NCBI GenBank assembly: GCA_017543265.1
Contig: JAFYGI010000045.1
Coordinates: 1-40,313, forward strand
Length of the DNA: 40,313 nucleotides
Source of the DNA: Bacillota bacterium
Lineage (GTDB): Bacteria; Bacillota; Clostridia; Lachnospirales; CAG-274
Reading direction: 5' to 3'
The first letter of the stretch is position 1, and each line of letters opens with the position of its first letter. Of the stretch, positions 9,198-16,029 are shown piece after piece. The position numbers were made by a program, and so were the translations under genes. The notes below the pieces were generated by a model. The model worked only from the letters and a program-made list of their open reading frames with translations, had not been told where the DNA came from and did no database searches.

Positions 9198-11285
9198 ATG
9201 AGACAGATAAAGAAAATACATATAATTATTTTTTTTGCGGCGCTTATTGCAGAGGTTTTTGTTTTTAATCTGCGGCATTGGCAGAGTATAGGGTACAAGC
9301 CCGTATCGGCCTTTGATTATCCCCTTGGTGTGGGCGAGGGCATGGAGGTATTGCCAAACGGCGAGTTTTACCTTGCGCCCGAGTGTGCGCGCGTGCTGGA
9401 GTTTTCGGATATAAACCGTAAAATACACAATGTATATATCGACGTGTACGATAAAAGATGTGAGGATGTAAGACCCGGCGATCTCAGCCTGACAAATGAC
9501 TTTCAAAGTATGAATGTCAATGTGTACATAACCGACCGCGGCAATAAACGGCCGTATAAGCTGCCCGCGCGTGTTATTGCGTCCGGGGTGCCGCGCACAA
9601 GGTTTATTACCCTGCAGACCTACGGCCAATCAAGCAAGTTCAAGCTGGAGTTCGGGGAGGATCTCGAGGGACAGACCGTAGTTGTAAGAAATGTTGTTTT
9701 TGACCTGCCCGTACCGTTTTGCTTTGTGGCGGCAAGGTTCGTCCTGCTGCTTGCGGTGATGTACGCGGTGTACATTTTAAGGCGCGGCAGTTGGATATAC
9801 AATATACAAATGAAGTGGGACAGGCGGCAAAAACTTATTTCGGCGGGCTGTATGCTGTTCACATTTTTGCTGTGTACCTTTGTGTGGCTGTCCGTGCCGA
9901 GGTATCACAGGATAGACAACAACGAGGAATACCTGTACGGCCGCAAGGGTCTTATAGGTGCCGAGGGCGTTGCTTACCGACAATATGACGAGCTTGCGCA
10001 GTCATTTATGGAGGGCAAGCTGTATATCAGGGAGGAGCCGCCGAGCTTTATTGCGGAGATGGAAAATCCCTACGATAATTACGAGCGCTCGCGTATAGTG
10101 CGCGAAAGGGGCGTGTCGTGGGCGTGGGATCATGCCTATTACAACGGCAAATATTACGTTTATTTCGGCGCCTTGCCCGTGCTGGTGTATTATCTGCCGT
10201 ACAGGCTTGTTACGGGTGTGCGCTTCCATACGGATATGGGCGTGCTTATAAATGTATTTATCTTTATTTTGTGCGCTTTCCTGCTTATAAAGGACATTAT
10301 ACTGCGGTGGTTCAAAAATATACCGTTTATAACATATCTTATGCTCAGCAATGTGCTTGTGTTTTCAAGTCAGCTGATATTTGCGCTTAAAAAACCCGAC
10401 CTTTACTTTATGCCGATAACGATGGCAATAATGCTTGTCACGGCGGGACTTGATCTGTGGATAAGCGGCAATAAGACAGCAAAGATAGCAGTCGGCTCGC
10501 TTTTTATGGCGCTTGTTGCGGCGTGCAGACCGCAGTTTCTGGCGGCATCGTTTTTGGCGATACCCCTGTTTTGGGACGATGTGTTCAAGCAAAGGACAAT
10601 GTTCTCAAAAAGCTCCGTAAAGCGCACGCTGGCGTTTGTTTTACCCTATGTCGTTGTTGCGGCGGGGGTAATGTGGTATAACCGCGCACGCTTTGGCTCG
10701 GTGTTTGATTTTGGCGCAAACTACAATCTGACGACCAATGACATGACATCGAGGGGCTTTAAGATAGACAGACTGCCGCTGGGTATATTTGCGTACTTTT
10801 TCAAGCTGCCTGTGACAACATCGGTATTTCCGTACATCACATACGAAAACCTGCAGACGGATTATCAGGGTGTTACGATATGTGAGTCTATGTTCGGCGG
10901 TATTTTTATCACACAGCCCATACTCTGGCTTTGCATGAAGCTGCGCAGCGTCAAAGAAAGCCTGATGCGCAGGAAACTTTATGCCTTTACCTTATGCGCT
11001 CTGCTGCTGATGTTTATTGTGGCGCTGGCAGATACGCAGATGGCGGGTGTGCTTAACAGATATTATCTGGATTTTTCATATCTTGCGGTCATTGCGGCTG
11101 TTATCATTGCACTTGCACTTTGCGAGGAAAATAAAAACGCCGCTTATACGGCGGCGGTGCTTTCGGGCGGCTGCTTTATATGGACGTTTCTGATGTTTTT
11201 TGTGGCGGTGGATCCGCTGGATTACCCCGTTACATTCCCCAATATATATTACAGCATGGCATCTGCATTGATGTTTTGGATGTAA
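9198..11285 (+). CDS. large polytopic membrane protein, possible GT-C-like
   Basis: A 695-residue protein of unknown function. An N-terminal TM anchor (about 8-25) precedes an extracytoplasmic, beta-rich domain (about 30-165). Ten or so TM segments follow (starting near 170, 210, 335, 375, 400, 430, 475, 605, 630 and 665). A polar, Tyr/Glu-rich loop between about 235 and 310 includes NNEEYLYGRKGL and DHAYYNGKYYVYFG. The layout of acidic first extracellular loop plus many TM helices resembles GT-C glycosyltransferases or polymer-export membrane proteins, but I see no diagnostic motif. It starts 15 nt after hisH with GGAAGGG as ribosome site and shares its terminator, so it is probably transcribed with the his genes. 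That association gives no obvious functional link. Confidence 0.7.
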   Translation: MRQIKKIHIIIFFAALIAEVFVFNLRHWQSIGYKPVSAFDYPLGVGEGMEVLPNGEFYLAPECARVLEFSDINRKIHNVYIDVYDKRCEDVRPGDLSLTNDFQSMNVNVYITDRGNKRPYKLPARVIASGVPRTRFITLQTYGQSSKFKLEFGEDLEGQTVVVRNVVFDLPVPFCFVAARFVLLLAVMYAVYILRRGSWIYNIQMKWDRRQKLISAGCMLFTFLLCTFVWLSVPRYHRIDNNEEYLYGRKGLIGAEGVAYRQYDELAQSFMEGKLYIREEPPSFIAEMENPYDNYERSRIVRERGVSWAWDHAYYNGKYYVYFGALPVLVYYLPYRLVTGVRFHTDMGVLINVFIFILCAFLLIKDIILRWFKNIPFITYLMLSNVLVFSSQLIFALKKPDLYFMPITMAIMLVTAGLDLWISGNKTAKIAVGSLFMALVAACRPQFLAASFLAIPLFWDDVFKQRTMFSKSSVKRTLAFVLPYVVVAAGVMWYNRARFGSVFDFGANYNLTTNDMTSRGFKIDRLPLGIFAYFFKLPVTTSVFPYITYENLQTDYQGVTICESMFGGIFITQPILWLCMKLRSVKESLMRRKLYAFTLCALLLMFIVALADTQMAGVLNRYYLDFSYLAVIAAVIIALALCEENKNAAYTAAVLSGGCFIWTFLMFFVAVDPLDYPVTFPNIYYSMASALMFWM

Positions 11286-11328
11286 GAAAAAAACGGTGCT
11301 GCCGCTTCGTGCGACAGCACCGTTTTTT
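11286..11328. terminator. bidirectional intrinsic terminator
   Basis: AAAAACGGTGCTG...CAGCACCGTTTTTT forms a strong hairpin with A and T tracts on both sides. It can serve the plus-strand his operon and the convergent minus-strand hemerythrin gene. Confidence 0.85.
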
Positions 11329-11338
11329 GATGATCGTT

Positions 11339-11752
11339 TTATTGCCTTACCCTTATCCTTTTACCTGTCGTATACTGTCCCCAAAGCTTATCATACATAA
11401 ATATATGCTGCAAAAGCCATGTTTTGATAACATTTTCCAACTGAGCGGCGGTAGTGGAGCCGAAGTAATCCGAGCTGAACTGGTCGGATATATCATCAAG
11501 CTTTTCTATAAACTGCTCGTGATGGTGCTTATGCTGATAATACTGAGGATACTTTTGCTGGTACATCCTGCTTTCCTGATAGGTAAACATTTCAATGAAT
11601 TCCATCTTGATCGCATCAAGATATCTTCGATAGTCTGTCACCGAGCGGCTGGCCGAAAGCTGGCGCAGCAGCGCATTAACATTTTCTATCATGACGGGGT
11701 ACATTTTGTCGAATTCGGCAACACCCGTTGCAAGATCCTTATTCCATTCCAT
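11339..11752 (-). CDS. hemerythrin-like protein with incomplete diiron site
   Basis: This 137-residue protein is in the bacteriohemerythrin family (O2/iron-binding four-helix bundle). It has the N-terminal MEWNKDLATGV, the spacing of helices, the YPQYYQHKHHH segment and the C-terminal WLLQHIFMYD. By family alignment, ligands equivalent to His73, His77, His101, Glu58 and Asp106 are present as His74, His78, His116, Glu60 and Asp121. The two other His ligands appear replaced: the helix-1 QH becomes MY (Tyr18) and the HFxxEE His becomes Met55. So one iron site looks intact and the other stripped. AAGGAT lies upstream of the ATG. It is downstream of, and on the same strand as, the pilin-like gene. 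Confidence 0.82.
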   Translation of the reverse strand: MEWNKDLATGVAEFDKMYPVMIENVNALLRQLSASRSVTDYRRYLDAIKMEFIEMFTYQESRMYQQKYPQYYQHKHHHEQFIEKLDDISDQFSSDYFGSTTAAQLENVIKTWLLQHIFMYDKLWGQYTTGKRIRVRQ

Positions 11753-11791
11753 AATACATATCCTTAATTAAATTATTATGCGACAAGGCTG

Positions 11792-12544
11792 TTATCGTCC
11801 TGCGGGAGCATTCCGCACATAACTGAAGTCAAGCTTTCTCGAGTCATCATCGGGCGGATATATCTTCATGATGATACCGTTTTCGTTTTTACCCTTTGAA
11901 GAACCGAGATAGATAGCTATATCACGGGGCTCGTTCTTATCCGCAACGATAACGAACTGATCCGTTACCTGCCATGCGGGACTACGCGCATTTCCATCCC
12001 AGAACCTGATACCCATTCTGGTACCGAGGTACTTGTTCTCGCCGATGCACTCGTTTATTTCGTTTGCCACATCATCAAGCTCGCGAAAATTGGCCTGCGA
12101 TATGGGACGGCCGTTGCGGTCAAGCGAAGAACCGTTTCGGTAGGGGTTATAAACCTCCGTTACACCGGTCTCCTTAAGTCTTGTACGCATAAAGTTGTAG
12201 TATTTGCTTGGTATTGCTATGTAGGTAGCCTGAGCACCGCCGCCGCCTCTTACGAAATTATAATTGCTTCTGCCTAAAGCAGTTTTAGCCTTGTAGTAGG
12301 TGTCGGGGTCAAGCATTGCCAGCTCAACGGCATCATAAATAGTCTTTGCCGCATAAACATCATGTACATAATTTGCCTGCTGGATATAACCGACTGCACG
12401 GGGTACCAACATGGCAATAAGAATTACCATGATACAAATGGTAACGACCATTTCGTTAAGGGTATAACCCTCATTGCTGCGCAGTTTTTTTATAATGCTG
12501 CCGAGCATTTTTGCTTTATCTTCCTTTGCGTATATATTTTTCAT
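11792..12544 (-). CDS. orphan type IV pilin-like / pseudopilin protein
   Basis: A 250-residue protein with a class-III signal. A charged leader of about 25 residues ends in SNEG, followed by YTLNEMVVTICIMVILIAML with Glu at position +5 of the mature chain, the hallmark of prepilin-peptidase substrates. The remaining ~190 residues form a soluble domain with no recognised fold; residues around 95-105 carry a four-glycine run. No prepilin peptidase, ATPase or inner-membrane platform gene is in the window, so the assembly machinery must be elsewhere. AAAGGGG lies upstream of the ATG. It is transcribed from duplicated promoters and followed, 39 nt later, by the hemerythrin-like gene. Confidence 0.8.
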   Translation of the reverse strand: MKNIYAKEDKAKMLGSIIKKLRSNEGYTLNEMVVTICIMVILIAMLVPRAVGYIQQANYVHDVYAAKTIYDAVELAMLDPDTYYKAKTALGRSNYNFVRGGGGAQATYIAIPSKYYNFMRTRLKETGVTEVYNPYRNGSSLDRNGRPISQANFRELDDVANEINECIGENKYLGTRMGIRFWDGNARSPAWQVTDQFVIVADKNEPRDIAIYLGSSKGKNENGIIMKIYPPDDDSRKLDFSYVRNAPAGR

Positions 12545-12620
12545 TATGTCCGCCCCTTTCTTAGGTAGTCAAAAAACTATAAACAAAAAATATATATAGT
12601 AGCAGGATCGTTCTATATAT

Positions 12621-12650
12621 ATTATATAAAATACAGCTATGCTTTGTCAA
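12621..12650 (-). promoter_or_regulatory. proximal promoter of pilin-like gene
   Basis: On the minus strand a perfect TTGACA (12645-12650) and perfect TATAAT (12621-12626) are separated by 18 nt, about 75 nt upstream of the start codon. Confidence 0.75.
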
Positions 12651-12672
12651 TAGCTTACTTATAAATTGTTTA
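12643..12672. repeat. 30-bp direct repeat, copy 1
   Basis: Matches 12736-12765 at 26 of 30 positions. Both copies share TTTGTCAATAGCTTA and AAATTGTT and overlap the -35 box of a minus-strand promoter. Confidence 0.75.
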
Positions 12673-12713
12673 CAATATAACTGACAATGATATCCATAAT
12701 TTATTCTACTTAT

Positions 12714-12743
12714 ATTATATACGCATTGTTCATGTTTTGTCAA
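12714..12743 (-). promoter_or_regulatory. distal promoter of pilin-like gene
   Basis: A second perfect TTGACA (12738-12743) and TATAAT (12714-12719), again 18 nt apart, lies 93 bp upstream of the first. Confidence 0.75.
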
Positions 12744-12765
12744 TAGCTTATTCACAAATTGTTCA
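12736..12765. repeat. 30-bp direct repeat, copy 2
   Basis: Partner of 12643-12672 with a 93-bp period. The repeated stretch upstream of the -35 box could be a duplicated activator or repressor site. Confidence 0.75.
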
Positions 12766-12852
12766 TAAAATCATTGACAAAATATAATAAATGTAATAGT
12801 GCATTTTTTATATATAGTGAACGACCACATATTCCTAATGTTCACGATACAT

Positions 12853-14256
12853 TTATTTTTTATTAAAATATTTGCGCGTTTCGGCAACTATCACGCCGCT
12901 GAGGGCAAATATCGCCACCATATTCGGCACGGCCATAAGTCCGTTAAAAATATCCGCCGCCGTCCATACGGCCTCTACCGTCATATACGGGCCGATAAAT
13001 ACGGCCAAAATGTAAAGCAGGCGATAGGTGAGCAGTACGCCGGCCTTTCTGCCGCAAAGGTATTCAAGACAGCGCTCGGAGTAGTAGTCCCAGCCGAGTA
13101 TGGTGGTAAATGCGAAAAACACCAGACAAAGCATAAGCGCAAAGCTTGAAACTACTGTGGGTATGGGCAGACCCGTGTTAAAGGCATAGGTGGTTATGCG
13201 CACACCCTCAAGCCCCTCGACCTGCCATGCACCGGTAAGGATTATGCTTAATCCCGTCATGGTACAAATTATTATGGTATCAATAAAGGTACCCGTCATG
13301 GATACCAGCCCCTGACGCACGGGCTCCTTGGTCTGTGCCGCCGCAGCCGCTATCGGGGCAGAGCCGAGACCTGCCTCGTTTGAGAAAATGCCGCGTGCGA
13401 TACCGTTTTGCATTGCCGCAATAATGCTGCCGACAGCACCGCCCGTTACTGCACGGGGGTCAAACGCACCCTTTATCACCAGCATAACGGCGGAGGGTAT
13501 CTTTTCTATATTGCATAAAAGCAGCAGCACCGTCAGCGCAAGGTATATCACCGCCATAAACGGTACGACCACCTGCGATACGCTTGCTATGCGCTTTATG
13601 CCGCCTATCAGCACAAGTGCGACGCAAAGGCTGAGTATTACCGATGCGATAACAACGGTAAGGGAGTAGCTGCCTATAAACGGTATGTCGATCTTATAGT
13701 GCATATTCGGGTCAAAAAAGTTGTTTACCGCCGAGGATATGCCGTTTACCTGCGAAAATGTGCCTATGCCCAAAAGACCTACGCACACGCCGAAAAAGGC
13801 AAACAATTTGGCGAGCCATTTCCATTTTTCGCCCATGCCGCGCTCTATATAGTAAAATGGACCGCCGAGAGCGTGTCCGCTTTTATCTACCGTCCTGTAT
13901 TTTATTGCAAGCAGACCCTCGGAATATTTTGTTGCCATACCGAAAAATGCCGCTATCTCCATCCAGAACAGCGCACCCGGGCCGCCCGCGCTTATTGCCG
14001 TGGCGACACCGACTATATTTCCCGTGCCTATCGTTGCCGAAAGGGCGGTGCACAGTGCGGCAAAGCTGCTTACCTCGCCGTGCCCCTCGTCCTCGCTTTG
14101 GAAAATGTATTTAAGTGAAAGCGGAAGCCGCCTGAGCTGCAAAAGCCCCAGCCTTATCGTCAGCATAAGACCGCCGGCAAGGATAAGCGTCATAAGCGGC
14201 GGACCCCAAACTATGCTGTCCGCCGTTTTTAGTATGTTATCTATATTTTGCCACAT
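12853..14256 (-). CDS. sodium:alanine/glycine symporter, AGCS family
   Basis: An AgcS/AlsT-type carrier of 467 residues that imports small neutral amino acids with sodium. The family pattern is visible: an N-terminal GPPLMTLILAGG helix, TIGTGNIVGVATAISAGGPG in an early TM segment, GGPFYYIERGMG, and SNEAGLGSAPIAAAAAQT followed by the KEPVRQG loop. About 10-11 TM helices can be counted. AGGGGAAGG precedes the ATG, and it starts 18 nt after sufB, so it is probably the last gene of the sufC-sufB transcript. The substrate among alanine, glycine and glutamine cannot be decided. Confidence 0.92.
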   Translation of the reverse strand: MWQNIDNILKTADSIVWGPPLMTLILAGGLMLTIRLGLLQLRRLPLSLKYIFQSEDEGHGEVSSFAALCTALSATIGTGNIVGVATAISAGGPGALFWMEIAAFFGMATKYSEGLLAIKYRTVDKSGHALGGPFYYIERGMGEKWKWLAKLFAFFGVCVGLLGIGTFSQVNGISSAVNNFFDPNMHYKIDIPFIGSYSLTVVIASVILSLCVALVLIGGIKRIASVSQVVVPFMAVIYLALTVLLLLCNIEKIPSAVMLVIKGAFDPRAVTGGAVGSIIAAMQNGIARGIFSNEAGLGSAPIAAAAAQTKEPVRQGLVSMTGTFIDTIIICTMTGLSIILTGAWQVEGLEGVRITTYAFNTGLPIPTVVSSFALMLCLVFFAFTTILGWDYYSERCLEYLCGRKAGVLLTYRLLYILAVFIGPYMTVEAVWTAADIFNGLMAVPNMVAIFALSGVIVAETRKYFNKK

Positions 14257-14274
14257 AAGCCTTCCCCTGATCCG

Positions 14275-15201
14275 TTATTTCAAAAAGCCGTTTATTATCT
14301 GCTCTTCGGCTTCCTGCTCTGTAAGGCCGAGCGTCATAAGCTTTATAAGCTGTTCGCCCGCGATCTTGCCTATCGCAGCCTCGTGCACGAGTGCGGCCTC
14401 GGTGTTGTTGGCCTCCAGAGAGGGTACAGCAAGTATTTTGCCGCTGTCCATGATGATAGAGTCACATTCGGTATGGCCGCTGCACTGTGCGTTGCCTGCT
14501 ATGCGCAGGTCGAGCCTTTGACATGAGCTGTCCCTTGCAACGGAGCGTGAAACTATATCGGCGCTTGAACTGTCGCCGTTCAGGTCTACGCTGTAGCTGC
14601 TGAGCGCACTTTGCGTATCGTGTGTCATAAGCCTTTCGCGCACATTGAGCCTTGCGTTTTTATCAAGACGGGCAATTGTCTTGCGGTCGGTGGAGTCTAC
14701 GCCCTTTATCTGCACCATTTCCATTTCCATAACGCTGCCCTCGTCCATATACACCTCGGTAACGGGGTTGAGCAGTCTTTTGCCCGTGCCCTCGCCCGAG
14801 CCGTAATGCTTTTCGACATACTTCACCTTTGAATTTTTGCCTATATAGAAACGGTGTATGCCGTCATGCTGCGAATCCTGCGTGCCGCAGTTGTCTATGC
14901 CGCAGCCCGCAACGATAAGCACATCGCAGTTCTCGCCCACAAAAAAATCGTTGTAGACGGTCTCCCTGATGCCGCTTTCGCTCAGCACAACGGGGATATG
15001 CACGCTCTCGTGTTTGGTGCCGGGCTTTATGGTTATGTCTATGCCGCTTTTGTCGTCCTTTGTTTTTATATCCACATTGGCGGTGGTGTTTCGTCCCGCA
15101 AGCTCGCCGTTTGCACGCAGATTATACGCACCGACGGGAAGCTCGTGCAGGTCGGCCACCTCTCTGAAAAGTCTTTTTTGTATTTCGTCTATCGGTTTCA
15201 T
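14275..15201 (-). CDS. sufB: SufB/SufD-family scaffold protein (minimal SUF)
   Basis: A short (308-residue) SufBD-family protein, the scaffold partner of SufC in iron-sulfur cluster assembly. Its right-handed beta-helix core is indicated by alternating strands such as AGCGIDNCGTQ, the segment VEKHYGSGEG, and the typical ending SLEANNTEAALVHEAAIGKI. Canonical SufB is about 470 residues, so the N-terminal extension is missing. This fits the SufCB-only systems (SMS type) known in strict anaerobes and archaea. The start is ATG 15201: the GTG at 15210 lies inside the GGAGGTG ribosome site, which itself overlaps the sufC stop. No sufS, sufU or sufE lies nearby. Confidence 0.88.
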   Translation of the reverse strand: MKPIDEIQKRLFREVADLHELPVGAYNLRANGELAGRNTTANVDIKTKDDKSGIDITIKPGTKHESVHIPVVLSESGIRETVYNDFFVGENCDVLIVAGCGIDNCGTQDSQHDGIHRFYIGKNSKVKYVEKHYGSGEGTGKRLLNPVTEVYMDEGSVMEMEMVQIKGVDSTDRKTIARLDKNARLNVRERLMTHDTQSALSSYSVDLNGDSSSADIVSRSVARDSSCQRLDLRIAGNAQCSGHTECDSIIMDSGKILAVPSLEANNTEAALVHEAAIGKIAGEQLIKLMTLGLTEQEAEEQIINGFLK

Positions 15202-15213
15202 GTAAGGCACCTC

Positions 15214-15942
15214 CTACAATATTCTGCTGCAGGGGCTTATGGCCGCATCCGTACCCGTTATATTGGGCAGAACGTCCTGCTTTGCACCCTGTTTTTGCAC
15301 CTTGCCGTCTGCAATAAGGACAATTTCGTCGGCTATATTAAGTATACGCTCCTGATGCGAAATTACGATAATAGTTCTGTCCTTTCTTGATTTTTGCATA
15401 TTTTCAAATATCCTTATAAGGTTTTGAAAGCTCCACAGGTCGATACCCGCTTCGGGCTCGTCAAATACGGCAAGGCTAACATCCCTTGCAAGTACGGTGG
15501 CAATTTCTATTCTTTTAAGCTCGCCGCCCGAAAGAGAGGCGTTTACCTCACGGTCGATATAGTCTCTTGCACAAAGACCCACCTCGGACAGGAAGGAACA
15601 GGCACCGTCAACGGACAGGGGCTTGCCTGCCGCAAGCTTTAAAAGATCCAGCACGGTTATGCCCTTGAAGCGCACGGGCTGCTGAAAGGCAAAGCCTATG
15701 CCCAGCTGTGCACGCTGTGTGATGTTTTTATCGGTAATATCGGTGCCGTTGAAGTATATCCTGCCGGCAGAGGGTGTGCGTATGCCCGCAATAAGCTTTG
15801 CAAGCGTGGACTTTCCACCGCCGTTGGGACCCGTTATCACGGTGAATGTGTTGTCGCGTATCGTCAGATCGAGATCCTTTATTATATCAAATTTTCCGCC
15901 CTCGTCGTCAACGCCGAAGGTTATGTTTTTAAGTTCCAGCAT
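15214..15942 (-). CDS. sufC: Fe-S assembly ATPase SufC
   Basis: An ABC-type ATPase of 242 residues lacking membrane segments. Walker A is GPNGGGKST (38-46). The signature LSGGELKRIEIATVLARD, Walker B with DEPEAGID and the switch His in VISHQERIL are all present, in the order and spacing typical of SufC. It would energise SufB for cluster assembly in the cytosol. GGGAGGAT precedes the ATG. It is transcribed before sufB, with the two reading frames 12 nt apart, and lies behind pnp with a hairpin in between. Confidence 0.93.
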   Translation of the reverse strand: MLELKNITFGVDDEGGKFDIIKDLDLTIRDNTFTVITGPNGGGKSTLAKLIAGIRTPSAGRIYFNGTDITDKNITQRAQLGIGFAFQQPVRFKGITVLDLLKLAAGKPLSVDGACSFLSEVGLCARDYIDREVNASLSGGELKRIEIATVLARDVSLAVFDEPEAGIDLWSFQNLIRIFENMQKSRKDRTIIVISHQERILNIADEIVLIADGKVQKQGAKQDVLPNITGTDAAISPCSRIL

Positions 15943-15972
15943 AAATTAGATCCTCCCGGATAGTCGTATCAA

Positions 15973-16019
15973 AAAAGCGGGCGGTGTAACCAATTATATT
16001 GGCCGACCGACCCGCTTTA
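15973..16019 (-). terminator. intrinsic terminator after pnp
   Basis: On the minus strand AAAGCGGG pairs with CCCGCTTT and CGG with CCG. A small internal hairpin CCAAT-ATA-ATTGG caps it, and six T follow. Read-through or a separate promoter is needed for sufC. A TATAAT inside the cap lacks a convincing -35. Confidence 0.7.
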
Positions 16020-16029
16020 AGTGTTTTTC

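Larger units (their letters stand above)
12545..12852. other. AT-rich 308-bp regulatory spacer
   Basis: A very AT-rich gap between agcS and the pilin-like gene. It contains two minus-strand promoters embedded in a near-identical direct repeat. Further right is an inverted pair GTGAAC/GTTCAC with a 17-nt loop (about 12817-12845), which lacks a T-tract and so is not a convincing terminator. No gene is seen. Confidence 0.6.

Noticed and set aside
12643..12765. CRISPR-like repeats
   Set aside because: Only two copies, 26/30 identical, overlapping promoters; there is no regular array and no cas gene.
15988..16006. sufC promoter inside the pnp terminator cap
   Set aside because: TATAAT is present but the best -35 candidate (TTAAAG, 16-nt spacing) is poor; the hairpin explains the sequence better.
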